A stretch of 61,911 nucleotides of DNA from Spirochaetales bacterium. Its GTDB lineage: Bacteria > Spirochaetota > Spirochaetia > SZUA-6 > JAFGRV01. How positions within the stretch are numbered: position 1 is the stretch's first letter; each line of letters begins with the position of its first letter. Below, one piece after another: positions 39,101 to 46,900 of this stretch. The notes beneath the pieces were generated by a model. The model was not told the origin of the DNA and did no database searches. It worked only from the letters and a program-made list of their open reading frames with translations. The position numbers were made by a program, and so were the translations under genes. The stretch is taken from NCBI GenBank assembly GCA_016935735.1, contig JAFGQK010000301.1:1-61911 (forward strand), in the 5' to 3' direction.

Positions 39101-41773
39101 GGAATCCGGATAGAATCAGGAGAAATTGAAAGTATATTAAAAGAGAATGACCTTGTCCGTAATGCAATTGTCATACCCAGGGAGGATCAGGACAACAGGA
39201 AAAGATTGGTGGCGTTCCTGGAATATAACCGGGAAAATCTTTATCGATATAAAAACGATATTGAACTATTGAACAAAAATCATGTTGAGCAGTGGGAGTA
39301 CTTATTTGATGACACGTACGGGGAAACCAGGGAAGGAAGCCCGGATTTCAATATAACCGGGTGGAACAGCAGTTATACGGGCCAGGCAATTCCCGGGGAA
39401 GAGATGCAGGAATGGGTGGATAATGCTGTCGAAGAGATTCTTTCTTTCAAGCCCAAAAGGGTATTGGAGATAGGATGCGGTACGGGGCTGCTTCTTTTCC
39501 GGATCGCCCCGCATTGCGATTATTATTGCGGAACGGATTTTTCCCAAAAGGCACTTGATTATATCGATGAACGGAAAGGCAGGTTAAAGTCATCCGGGGT
39601 AACCATCGAAACAGTAAAGTGTGAAGCCGATAGAATCGGGGAATCCGTTCATACCCGATTTGACCTGGTCATTTTGAACTCAATTATCCAATATTTTCCG
39701 AATAGTGATTATCTTTATGATGTCATTAACCAGGCCCAGGCTATGGTTGTTCCCGGCGGGAGATTCTTTATAGGTGATGTAAGGAGTCTGCCGTTATTTC
39801 ATCTTTACCATACAAGTGTTGAACTCTACAAAGCCCATTCCTCGGAAACGATTAAGGAAGTACAGATAAGGATTAACCAGAAAATCCTGAATGAGAACGA
39901 ACTTCTTGTCGATCCCGGGTTTTTCCGGAATCTAAGGCAAGGGATCAAAAGAATAAGGAATGTCCGGGTAATTCCTGAGAAGAGCCGCTATCTGAATGAG
40001 TTAACAAAGTTCAGATACCAGGTTGTTTTAACGATTGATGAAAATGAGATTAATAAAATTCCTGTTTTCTGGCACGATTACGGTTCATTATCCGATGTAA
40101 GCGACATTGCTTCCATGCTGGAAAAGGAGGATATTATTGGCTTCGGACAAATACCAGACGACAGGCTGTCCTTTGATTTGATGTGCAGGAATGTACTGGA
40201 CAGCATGAATCCGGAAAATACTATTGGCGATGTAAAAGAGATGTTAAAAAAGGAAGAAAACCGCCGGAACGTGAAAAATGAGATTGAAAACCAGGCCGAA
40301 CTGCACGGTTTTTATGTCTATACCTCCTGGAGTTCGCATGGCCCGGACGGCTCTTATGATATTGTCTTAAGCAAGAAACCATTGGAACACATAAAAGATA
40401 CTATAGATTGGGATCCCCCTTCCCGTGAAGAAAAGAGCCGGGACGGCTATACAAATAATCCGGTCCGGTCGAATTTATTACAGTTCATGGAAAAAGAATT
40501 GAAACAATGGATAGCCAGGAAAGTACCGGATTATATGGTTCCCCCGGAATTTGTCATAGTGGATTCGTTTCCGCTTACCAATAACGGCAAGATTGACAGG
40601 AAACTTCTCTTAACATTGAGTAATGAAAAATCGGCTGTAAGAAAAAACAATATAAAACTGCCATCCACGGAAATAGAAGAAAAATTGTATTCCATATGGA
40701 AAAAGCTTCTTGCTGTTCCAGAGATAAGTATTGATGATAACTTTTTTGAAATCGGCGGCGATTCCCTGCTGGCAGTACGGCTAATGGCATTAGTGAAGAA
40801 GGAATTTGATAAAAAGTATCCGATTTCGATATTGTTTGAAGCACCTACCATCCAGGAGATCGCCAGGAGGATTGAAGCAGAAGAAAACAGACCGGAATGG
40901 GATACAATGGTATGCATCAGGAAAACAGGGAATAAATCCCCTGTTTTCTGCGTTCCCGGCATCGGCGGGAATGTCCTTGGATTTAACGATTTGGCCCAAA
41001 ATCTAAGAGGTGACCGTCCTGTGTATGGCCTCCAGTCCCGTGGATTGGACGGTATAAAAAAGCCATTTGAAAAACTGGAGGAAATGGCCGGGTATTATAT
41101 CCGTGAAATAAAAAAAATACAGGGTAATGGACCATACATCCTGCTTGGTCATTCCTCCGGTTGCAAGGTCACCTATGAAATGTCACAGCAGCTCATTAAA
41201 GGAGGAGAAAAAGTCACATTGCTTATCACTTTCGATACGGCAGCCATGGTTCTTACTGCCAAACCCCTGGGAAATAACTGGGACGATGGTCGATGGATAT
41301 GCGATTTGGCCGCACGGGTCGACCTTTTCCTTCCTGAAAACCGGAGAATGAACCTGTCGTATACCGAATTGGCGGAAATGGATGAGGAGAAGCAACTATT
41401 ATTACTTAAAAAGAAATTCACGGAAAGAAATTTGATGCCGGTGGAAGTGAACTTAACCCAGGTAAGGGGATTTGTGGAGGTTTTTAAATCGGGGATGAAG
41501 ATGGAGTATACTCCTCGTTCAAGATACCCGGTTCCCACGCTCATATTCAAAGCAGAGAAACGGGTAAATGAAATATACGGACCCGATGAAAATGGGAGTA
41601 TAGACAGGATGCTCAAGGAAAATGAATCCTGGGGATGGGATGAATATACCGGGAATGAGTATTTTGTCTACCACCTCGGGGGAGACCATAGTTCGATATT
41701 ATTGAATCCCCATGTCAGGGAGGCAGCAAGAATAATCGAAAAGCACCTGGATGGAGAAGAAACCGGGAAATAA
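33188..41773 (+). CDS. NRPS4: C-A(Ser)-PCP-C-A(N-MT)-PCP-TE, chain release
   Basis: A 2861-residue termination synthetase. Residues 1-30 ('KKQELLDLLLQNEG') form an acceptor docking helix. C1 (HHIISDGWS near 170) is LCL type, right for the upstream module without E. A1 495-995 has pocket DVWHISLVDK, a Ser code. PCP Ser1046. C2 (1108-1545, HHSILDG near 1250) starts 'YPASALQTGMFFHSE', a different C subtype. A2 1570-2470 has pocket DAFFLGCVVK (aliphatic or other hydrophobic, unassigned) and a methyltransferase of about 370 residues inserted between A8 and A10 (2030-2400; SAM loop 'VLEIGCGTGLL' near 2093), the usual site of N-methyltransferases. PCP Ser2526. The TE (2580-2861) has GHSSG with Ser2656, Asp2683 and His2834 in 'GGDHSS', a complete triad. 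It may hydrolyse or cyclise the chain; Ser at the penultimate position is one possible nucleophile. It lies 17 bp after NRPS3 with AAAGGA at 33175-33180. Confidence 0.96.
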   Translation: MNTYSGKKQELLDLLLQNEGINDEQQESIPVRKDRTHIPLSFSQHRIWFMDQLEPDSNLYTMASTNKFYGDVQINLLAESINELVKRHEGLRTVFKMVDGKAEQEIIPAMNIELPLIDIQHLEPAEKEKRWMSIAENVSNTPFNLEKGPLLRTTLIQLSGKEFVFVLAMHHIISDGWSIGIFLKEFTELYYSKVNNTDPLLDDLHIQYADYAIWQREKVNETKVQEHLSYWMGQLKGISPLELPSDRPRPRIQTYAGLHHLFHIPGQISRKIIGFSKKQEITLFVILLAAFKALLFKYTGQNDICIGFPIANRSIVDVEHVIGCFINTIVLRTNISDDISVLDLTKQINDNHLDAQANQDVPFEWLVTEIEPERDLSRSPLFQVMFIFQNAPIKTPEFAGLAIEPVSIENGTSKFDVTLSLEENNGIISGWIEYNTDLFDTSSIIRLKNHYITLVESMICDPGKKISELDILTPEERETILYKWNDTSRDYSPFKPIHAVFEEQAEKTPGKTALIYESDILTYKDFNQQCNRLAHYLLKLGAGKETPVAVCMERSVYMVTALYAILKTGSAYVPVDPGFPGERIDYILRDTKVPLVVTLEKYENLFKSRDVHRICLDREQHEIRQESIHNPSCYIEPGDMAYIIYTSGSTGKPKGVINLHKGIHNRLLWMQDEFGLKSDDLVLQKTPYSFDVSVWEFFWPLMFGAGLVIAKPGGHKDPEYLIKTIVANKITTIHFVPSMLKAFIESPEVSTCNGILRRVIASGEALGYNVTENFFGKLDAELANLYGPTEAAVDVTCWRCHKDNRRKAIPIGKPIANTRIYILDKTGKPVPVGVPGELHIGGVSLARGYVNNDALTALSFIPDPVGQNRSDRVYKTGDKARYLPDGNIEFLGRIDNQVKIRGFRIEPGEIEYHIQNFPGIKECVVIDYVKSGNNVMLVAYIVQKKQGIPGQGTIIIEDVKSYLNKKLPEYMIPSFFIFIDEIPLSKHGKLDRSKLPAPEYDRTQSKTTYKAPERKNEIILAEIFKEILKLDKVGVHDNFFDLGGDSILSIQVISRAKEAGLHFDLKQLFEAKTIYELVNLLESTVTAESVSYQIQPFDLISKEDREKIPDYIEDAYPASALQTGMFFHSEFDYSGETMYLIISTIHIEGKYDNEKFTQALNLLFKKHSIFRTSFDMATFSIPMQLVHKEVKIPLEVYDISHESSEEQEKIIKEWFVHEKKCQFDLGRPPLMKFVVHKRGDNSFQLGTNEHHSILDGWSDALLIRDLFFLYTSLLQNKRIPDNLQLAAQYRDYIYLEQHSLQSGKDRQFWLDQLNRINFIKLPRFSSDRENPDKWGELIVNIPGDINQRIDGLSSRLQIPKKSILLAAHLKVLEEYSNEKVITTGIVLHGRPDTNDGENIIGLCLNTLPFTLELANESWVDLISKVFKTEMEIYPYRRYPVSEIQKLNKGNPLFETVFNYVHFHAISEIKSYQDLTFRNITSIGQTNFPFSASFFRNPIIDNFGLLIWYNPDEYNEEFIREMSGCYIQVLRLMIENPFGTLNEKSILPENLYKKVVVEFNRTEKEYDRSNCVHKMVEKAAIKNLSHTAVEFQDQAISYKELDRKSNQLGYYFMENSVKKSDRVIICMNRSINFIITMLAVLKTGATYVPIDPNYPEQRIRYIIEDTDASLVVTDNAERPLFKDTRCRVFDLSTGSESLERMPHDRIEIQTGMDDLAYIVYTSGSTGRPKGVRINHGNLLNLVHWYINQFKISNKDKGTVLASVGFDAAVFETWPFLCAGAALSIVPGEIIGASEQLKTWMTEKQISFGFLPTPLTEEFLGLDWSDGKSRLRGLLTGGDQLKCFSPAGLPFELFNCYGPTENSVVASFGPVREHPGVALSMYPSIGVPLDNVKTFILNGFFNPVPVGVPGELCLSGKSLSPGYWNNEELTNEKFIDNPFLPGEKMYTTGDICRWLPDGEIDFIGRKDGQVKIRGIRIESGEIESILKENDLVRNAIVIPREDQDNRKRLVAFLEYNRENLYRYKNDIELLNKNHVEQWEYLFDDTYGETREGSPDFNITGWNSSYTGQAIPGEEMQEWVDNAVEEILSFKPKRVLEIGCGTGLLLFRIAPHCDYYCGTDFSQKALDYIDERKGRLKSSGVTIETVKCEADRIGESVHTRFDLVILNSIIQYFPNSDYLYDVINQAQAMVVPGGRFFIGDVRSLPLFHLYHTSVELYKAHSSETIKEVQIRINQKILNENELLVDPGFFRNLRQGIKRIRNVRVIPEKSRYLNELTKFRYQVVLTIDENEINKIPVFWHDYGSLSDVSDIASMLEKEDIIGFGQIPDDRLSFDLMCRNVLDSMNPENTIGDVKEMLKKEENRRNVKNEIENQAELHGFYVYTSWSSHGPDGSYDIVLSKKPLEHIKDTIDWDPPSREEKSRDGYTNNPVRSNLLQFMEKELKQWIARKVPDYMVPPEFVIVDSFPLTNNGKIDRKLLLTLSNEKSAVRKNNIKLPSTEIEEKLYSIWKKLLAVPEISIDDNFFEIGGDSLLAVRLMALVKKEFDKKYPISILFEAPTIQEIARRIEAEENRPEWDTMVCIRKTGNKSPVFCVPGIGGNVLGFNDLAQNLRGDRPVYGLQSRGLDGIKKPFEKLEEMAGYYIREIKKIQGNGPYILLGHSSGCKVTYEMSQQLIKGGEKVTLLITFDTAAMVLTAKPLGNNWDDGRWICDLAARVDLFLPENRRMNLSYTELAEMDEEKQLLLLKKKFTERNLMPVEVNLTQVRGFVEVFKSGMKMEYTPRSRYPVPTLIFKAEKRVNEIYGPDENGSIDRMLKENESWGWDEYTGNEYFVYHLGGDHSSILLNPHVREAARIIEKHLDGEETGK

Positions 41774-41850
41774 GATTGATGGTGAAGTGGTGCTCAACAA
41801 AGTTAAGCTCCAATTGTCGTATAAATAAGGTGATTTATTAAAGGGTGATT
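41774..41850 (+). promoter_or_regulatory. 77-bp gap between NRPS4 and the radical SAM gene
   Basis: No clear terminator hairpin or promoter. It ends with the ribosome site AAAGGG (41840-41845), five bases from ATG 41851. The short distance and shared strand suggest that the radical SAM gene is transcribed with NRPS1-4. Confidence 0.4.
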
Positions 41851-43737
41851 ATGAAAAACATAGAGGAATCTGAAGAAAATATGAAAATTGCCATGCTCGT
41901 TGTACCGTTTTATGATCCAAGACTCCCCTGTATTGGCCTGACACAGCTTAAAAGCCGGGTAAGAGAATTCTGTCCTCCTCAGGTGGAAATAGACATATTC
42001 TATATAAACCACGAATTTGTTGATTATTTTTCGTATAATTTGTATAATACAATTTCCAATACCGTAGCTTATACGGCATTAAATGAATGGATTTTCCGTG
42101 AAGAAACTTTTGATACTGCTGAAAATAATGAAAATGCATACTTTGACAGGTTTTATCCTCAGACACAGTTTAACGATTTTAAGCAATTAATAAAAACAAA
42201 AAAGCAGGGTCTGTCTTCATTCATGACAGGCATTATAGAAAAATACCATCTCGATGCATACGACATTATTGGGGTAAATGCAACTTTTTCCATCCTGCCC
42301 GCATTGGCATTCTGCAGGTATCTGAAAAAAAGGAATAATCACATAATAACAATCATGGGAGGATCCTGTGTAAGGGGAGAGATCGGGAAAGCGATTATTG
42401 AAAATTATTTATATCTCGATTATATTTGTACCGGTCCCGGTTTAATCGCTTTCCCTGAATTCATAAATGCCTGTATTGAAGATAAAAAACAACCCGGGCA
42501 TGAAGACTCAAAAAAAAGGGAACACATCGATGGCATTCTATCCTTTAATAATATAAAAGAGAATTCCCATCATGCAGGAATATTGCCGATAGATCATGAA
42601 ATCCTGCTGGATTATGACGATTTTCTTGACAGTTTTACGAGTTTGCCGATAAATAAAAAACCTGTACTCTGCCTGGAAACATCAAGGGGATGTTCCTGGG
42701 GAAAGTGCCGGTTTTGCGGATTAAATGAAGAAATGAAAAAGTATGAACGGAAAAAACCGGAGAAAGCGGTAAACGAAATTAATAGCATCCTTAATAAATA
42801 TAACCGTGATTTATTCGTCATTGATAATGTAATGCCGCGGGATTATTTTACAAAGGTACTCCCCTCTTTACATGTACCGGAAGGGTTATCGATTACGTAT
42901 GAAGTACGTGCATCATTACATGAAAAGGAGATGAAGAATCTCTCTGATGCCCGCGTAAGGTATATCCAGCCTGGTATTGAATCTTTGGAATCGGGTATTC
43001 TCGGTTTAATGAATAAAGGTATTACCGCACTTGATGCTGTATGCTGTCTCCGGCTGTGCTCGGAATATGGCGTTATGCCGGTCTGGAATATTTTAATTGG
43101 ATTGCCTTTTATGACAGAAGCGATGTATGAAAATCTGTGCAGCACTATTTCATTGTGTTATCATCTATTTCCCCCGGTTCTTATCTCCCCGATCAGGTAC
43201 GACCGGTACAGTGAATACTGGTATGAACCGGAAAAGTATCATGTAGACCTGCATCCCTTTTCAAGTTATGAATATGTATACCCTTATGATAAAGCGGTTC
43301 TCGCCCGCATTGCTTATCACTTCGAGGATCATAATTATTCAACAATGGCTTTAATGGTAAAGTATATGACTGAATTATCCCGGAAAGTGCAGCATTGGAA
43401 GAACCGGTGGGAGAGAAGGAATGTCAATGATATTCCATGCTTATATAAAAAGATAAATGGTGATGACATCATTGTCATGGATACACGCGGGGAGAATGAA
43501 ATTATCCATACCATAACCGCATTGGACAATGAGGTACTGGACCTGCTCGTGGAACCGATTCAAAAGGCGGTTATAATCAATAAACTGGATAATGCAAAAC
43601 CCGATGAAATTGAAAGATCGCTGGATGGTTTACAGAAGAATAACCTTGTGATGTGTGAGGATGATGAGTATGTCAGGCTGGTTGTAAATGATAGTGATAA
43701 AAAATTAATTAATTTCTATTTACAACAGACTATTTAA
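41851..43737 (+). CDS. B12-binding-type radical SAM protein
   Basis: A 628-residue enzyme (ATG 41851; GTG 41845 and ATG 41881 are alternatives). The N-terminal 200 residues form a Rossmann-like cobalamin-binding-type domain ('MKIAMLVVPFYD', 'GVNATFSILPALAF', 'TIMGGSCVRGEIG', 'DYICTGPG') but I see no DxHxxG histidine. The radical SAM core holds its cluster cysteines at 281, 286 and 289 in 'GCSWGKCRFCG', spaced CX4CX2C. The C-terminal 90 residues ('ALDNEVLDLLVEPIQKAVII' onward) look like a small winged-helix domain. This three-part build recalls the radical SAM C-methyltransferase family linked to RiPP maturation, and other B12 radical SAM methyltransferases. In this setting it most likely C-methylates or otherwise radically modifies a building block or the peptide; the substrate is unknown. 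It sits between the TE-terminated line and the second line. Confidence 0.88.
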   Translation: MKNIEESEENMKIAMLVVPFYDPRLPCIGLTQLKSRVREFCPPQVEIDIFYINHEFVDYFSYNLYNTISNTVAYTALNEWIFREETFDTAENNENAYFDRFYPQTQFNDFKQLIKTKKQGLSSFMTGIIEKYHLDAYDIIGVNATFSILPALAFCRYLKKRNNHIITIMGGSCVRGEIGKAIIENYLYLDYICTGPGLIAFPEFINACIEDKKQPGHEDSKKREHIDGILSFNNIKENSHHAGILPIDHEILLDYDDFLDSFTSLPINKKPVLCLETSRGCSWGKCRFCGLNEEMKKYERKKPEKAVNEINSILNKYNRDLFVIDNVMPRDYFTKVLPSLHVPEGLSITYEVRASLHEKEMKNLSDARVRYIQPGIESLESGILGLMNKGITALDAVCCLRLCSEYGVMPVWNILIGLPFMTEAMYENLCSTISLCYHLFPPVLISPIRYDRYSEYWYEPEKYHVDLHPFSSYEYVYPYDKAVLARIAYHFEDHNYSTMALMVKYMTELSRKVQHWKNRWERRNVNDIPCLYKKINGDDIIVMDTRGENEIIHTITALDNEVLDLLVEPIQKAVIINKLDNAKPDEIERSLDGLQKNNLVMCEDDEYVRLVVNDSDKKLINFYLQQTI

Positions 43738-43981
43738 AGTATATAAAGTGAGGTTGAAAAATCAGGCTGTCCGATAAATAATTTTACAGCCAGTGCTGTG
43801 TAATATTTTGTGTTGTTTACCGGATCGCTGTACTTTGTATAACAGTGGAAAAGTTTCAATACGGCTGTAAACAACCTCGATCAATCCTGTTTCGGGAGTA
43901 AAAAATTTATATTATAAGAACTTATAAGTTTTTATATATCGATGGAAATTTTATAACTATTTTTACATACGGAGAATGTAT
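43738..43981 (+). promoter_or_regulatory. Regulatory gap before the second NRPS line
   Basis: A non-coding stretch of 244 bp. It holds ACAGC-CAGT-GCTGT (43786-43799), a small hairpin followed by a T-rich stretch. A perfect 9-bp inverted repeat GTTGTTTAC / GTAAACAAC (43812-43820, 43867-43875) encloses a possible promoter, TTTACC-N16-TATAAC (43816-43821, 43838-43843). A perfect 12-bp palindrome AACTTATAAGTT (43919-43930) follows, with TTATAAG repeated directly ten bases apart (43912-43918, 43922-43928). The ribosome site GGAGA at 43971-43975 supports ATG 43982 as the start of NRPS5. Confidence 0.5.
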
Positions 43982-46900
43982 ATGAATGATTTCGAGAACA
44001 AAACAATAGATAATCAAAAGAACAGGGAATTCCCCCTTACTTCATATCAAAAAGACATATGGATTGATCAAAAATTGCACCAGGGTGAGTCAGTATATGT
44101 TATCGGGGGCTATGTTTCAATAAAAGGCCCGATCGACCCTGTTGTCTTTGACAGGGCAATCAATCATGTGATAAATCTCCATGATGCGCACAGGATCTGC
44201 ATTTATGAAAAAGCGGGTGAACCGTATCAGTACTTTATTTCCCACCTGGACTATAACACCCCCTATTACGATTTTTCCAATAAAAACGATCCCGATAAGG
44301 AAGCATTGGACAAGATACATTCCGAATTTGTCAAACCTTATGAAAATTATGAACGATTATTTGACTATTCTTTAATGAAAATTGCAGATGACAAATACTA
44401 CTGGTTTATTAAATGCCATCATCTCATGACTGATGGATGGGGCATTTCACTCATTGTCAAAGCGGTTTCCCGGGTATATACCAGATTGGTCAATCATGAG
44501 GAGCCGGAGGATACCGCACTTTCATATATTGAATTCATTAATTCTCATGAAGAATATCGGGAAAGCGATGATTTTACCCGGGATGTGCGGTATTGGACGG
44601 AAAAATATAAGATTCTGCCTGAACCTCTTTTACCGAAACCGGGAATCGGTATCTATACCTCGAGTTTAAGGAAAAGTATCGTCATAAAGCGGACGCTTTA
44701 TGACCATATGGTGGAATTCTGCGATAAAAATAAAATAACGAGTTTTATATATTTCCTGGGAATAATTTTTATATCTTTAGCCAGGATATATCAAAAAAAG
44801 GATATCATTATCGGTATCCCTCTCCTTAACCGGCGTAAACCGAAATTCAAACGAATCGTGGGACTCTTTGTCAACACGGCGCCCCTGTATATGAATGTGG
44901 ATGATCAATCCCGGCTTATCGATTTTCTTTGTACTATCAGGAATGAAATACGGGATTTATACAGGTATCAAACCCTTTCCCTGGGGCAGATCAACAATAT
45001 AGTGTTTAAAGGAAATCAACAGCACCGTGAATTATTTACAGTGAGCCTTTCCAATGAAGTTCATGATTACGATACACGATTTCTTGATTATGAAACGAAG
45101 AGTCTTGCCCTTCCCAGGGCTCATGAACCGAATGCACTGACAATATATGTACGGGAATTCACAAAAACCGAGGATGTCCGTATAGATTTTGACTACCAGT
45201 TACGAATGTTTGATTATGGATTTTCCATCGAACACTATTGTAAATATTTTGACTATTTGTTCAATTTCTGCTTAACACACCCGGATATTGAACCAGGAGA
45301 TATTGATTTCATTACAAAAGAGGATACACAGCAGATATTTGATGTATTCAACAAAACAGACGTGAAGTACCAGGATACATTACTCTCCCGCCTGTTTGAA
45401 GAGCATACGGCCAAACACCCGGATAAGGTTGCGGTAATCGATGGTGAGCGGAAATTAACCTATTCCGAATTGAATAAAATGGCCAATCAACTCGCCGTAC
45501 GTCTGGAAGAACACGGGGCCGGGCCGGACAGGATTGTCGGGATAATGGTCGAACGTTCCATAGAGATGATCGTCGGATTGTTTGCCATTCTAAAAGCACG
45601 GGGAGCATATCTGCCGATTGATCCTGCCTATCCCGATGAACGAATCCGGTACATGATAAAAGACAGTGATTGTGTGTGTCTTCTCTCGAAATCCGACATT
45701 ATTGAAAACAGGATTTTGGGCCCGGAAGTTATTTACCTGGACGACCGGGAGATATACCGGGGCAATGGGAGAAACAGTGACAGGGGTAACAATCCCGGTG
45801 ATCTTGCATATGTTATCTATACCTCCGGTTCAACCGGCAAGCCCAAAGGGGTGATGATAGAGCATAATGGCTTGATGAATCGTTTATTATGGATGGCCTG
45901 CCGTTATTCTATAAGTGAACAGGATGTCATTCTTCAAAAAACGACCTTTACGTTTGATGTATCTGTCTGGGAGCTTTTTTTACCTTTTATTGCCGGTGCA
46001 CAATTATGTCTGGCCAGGCCCGGGGGTGAAAAGGACCCTGCGTATTTATATTCGCTAATAAATGATAAACACATAACAATGCTGCATTTTGTTCCTTCGA
46101 TGCTCCTGGTGTTCTTGCAATCATTGCCGGGTAAACTGGAATTCCTTAGTTTGCGCCTCTGCATTTGCAGTGGTGAAGCATTAACAAAACAGCATACCGA
46201 TTTGTTTTTCGAAAAAATCCAGGGTGTTGAATTACATAATTTATACGGGCCCACGGAAGCCAGCATCGATGTTACCAGTTACCCTGTTTTAGCGCATGAC
46301 AGAATTATCCCGATTGGTAAACCAGTCGCCAATACCAGATTATATATCTTGTCGGAGGAGAAAAAACTTTTGCCCATTGGCGTATGGGGTGAGCTTTATA
46401 TTTCAGGAATCCAGGTAGCGCGGGGGTATATTAATAATCCGGCTCTTACAAAAGAGAAGTTCATGGATGACCCTTTTTATCCCGGCCGGAAAATGTATAG
46501 AACAGGGGATTGCTGCAGGTGGCTTCAGGACGGCAATATCGAATTCCAGACCCGTATGGATAACCAGGTAAAAATCAGGGGATTCCGGGTCGAGTTGGGA
46601 GAAATAGAATCGAATCTCATCAAACACCCCGCCGTGAAACAGGCCGTGGCAGTGGTCAAAAACACCGGTAATGACAATGCAAGCCTCTGCGCATATATCG
46701 TACCGGATAAAGAGGTAAAGACTTCGGATGTAAAGGCATTTTTAAAGAAATCATTACCCGAACATATGATTCCTGCCTATATAGTAACACTGGATTCATT
46801 GCCGTTGACACAATCAGGAAAAATAGACCGCAAGGCGCTTCCCGACCCCGCAGAGCATTGGGTGAGTGAAAGAAAATATGAAGCACCGCGGAATGAAATC

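Noticed and set aside
39290..40370. Frameshift or fusion in NRPS4 A2
   Set aside because: The extra 370 residues are a methyltransferase at the normal A8-A10 insertion site; the A motifs continue in frame on both sides.
41173..41616. 147-codon - strand open frame within the thioesterase region
   Set aside because: It is opposite the TE catalytic domain, whose motifs fix the + strand as coding. Similar shadows at 10100-10540, 35488-35901, 36488-36940 and 58224-58682 were dismissed for the same reason.
41845..41850. GTG start for the radical SAM protein
   Set aside because: It overlaps the likely ribosome site AAAGGG; ATG at 41851 has proper spacing.
43976..43981. Earlier ATG for NRPS5
   Set aside because: It directly abuts GGAGA; the ATG at 43982 gives a six-base spacing.
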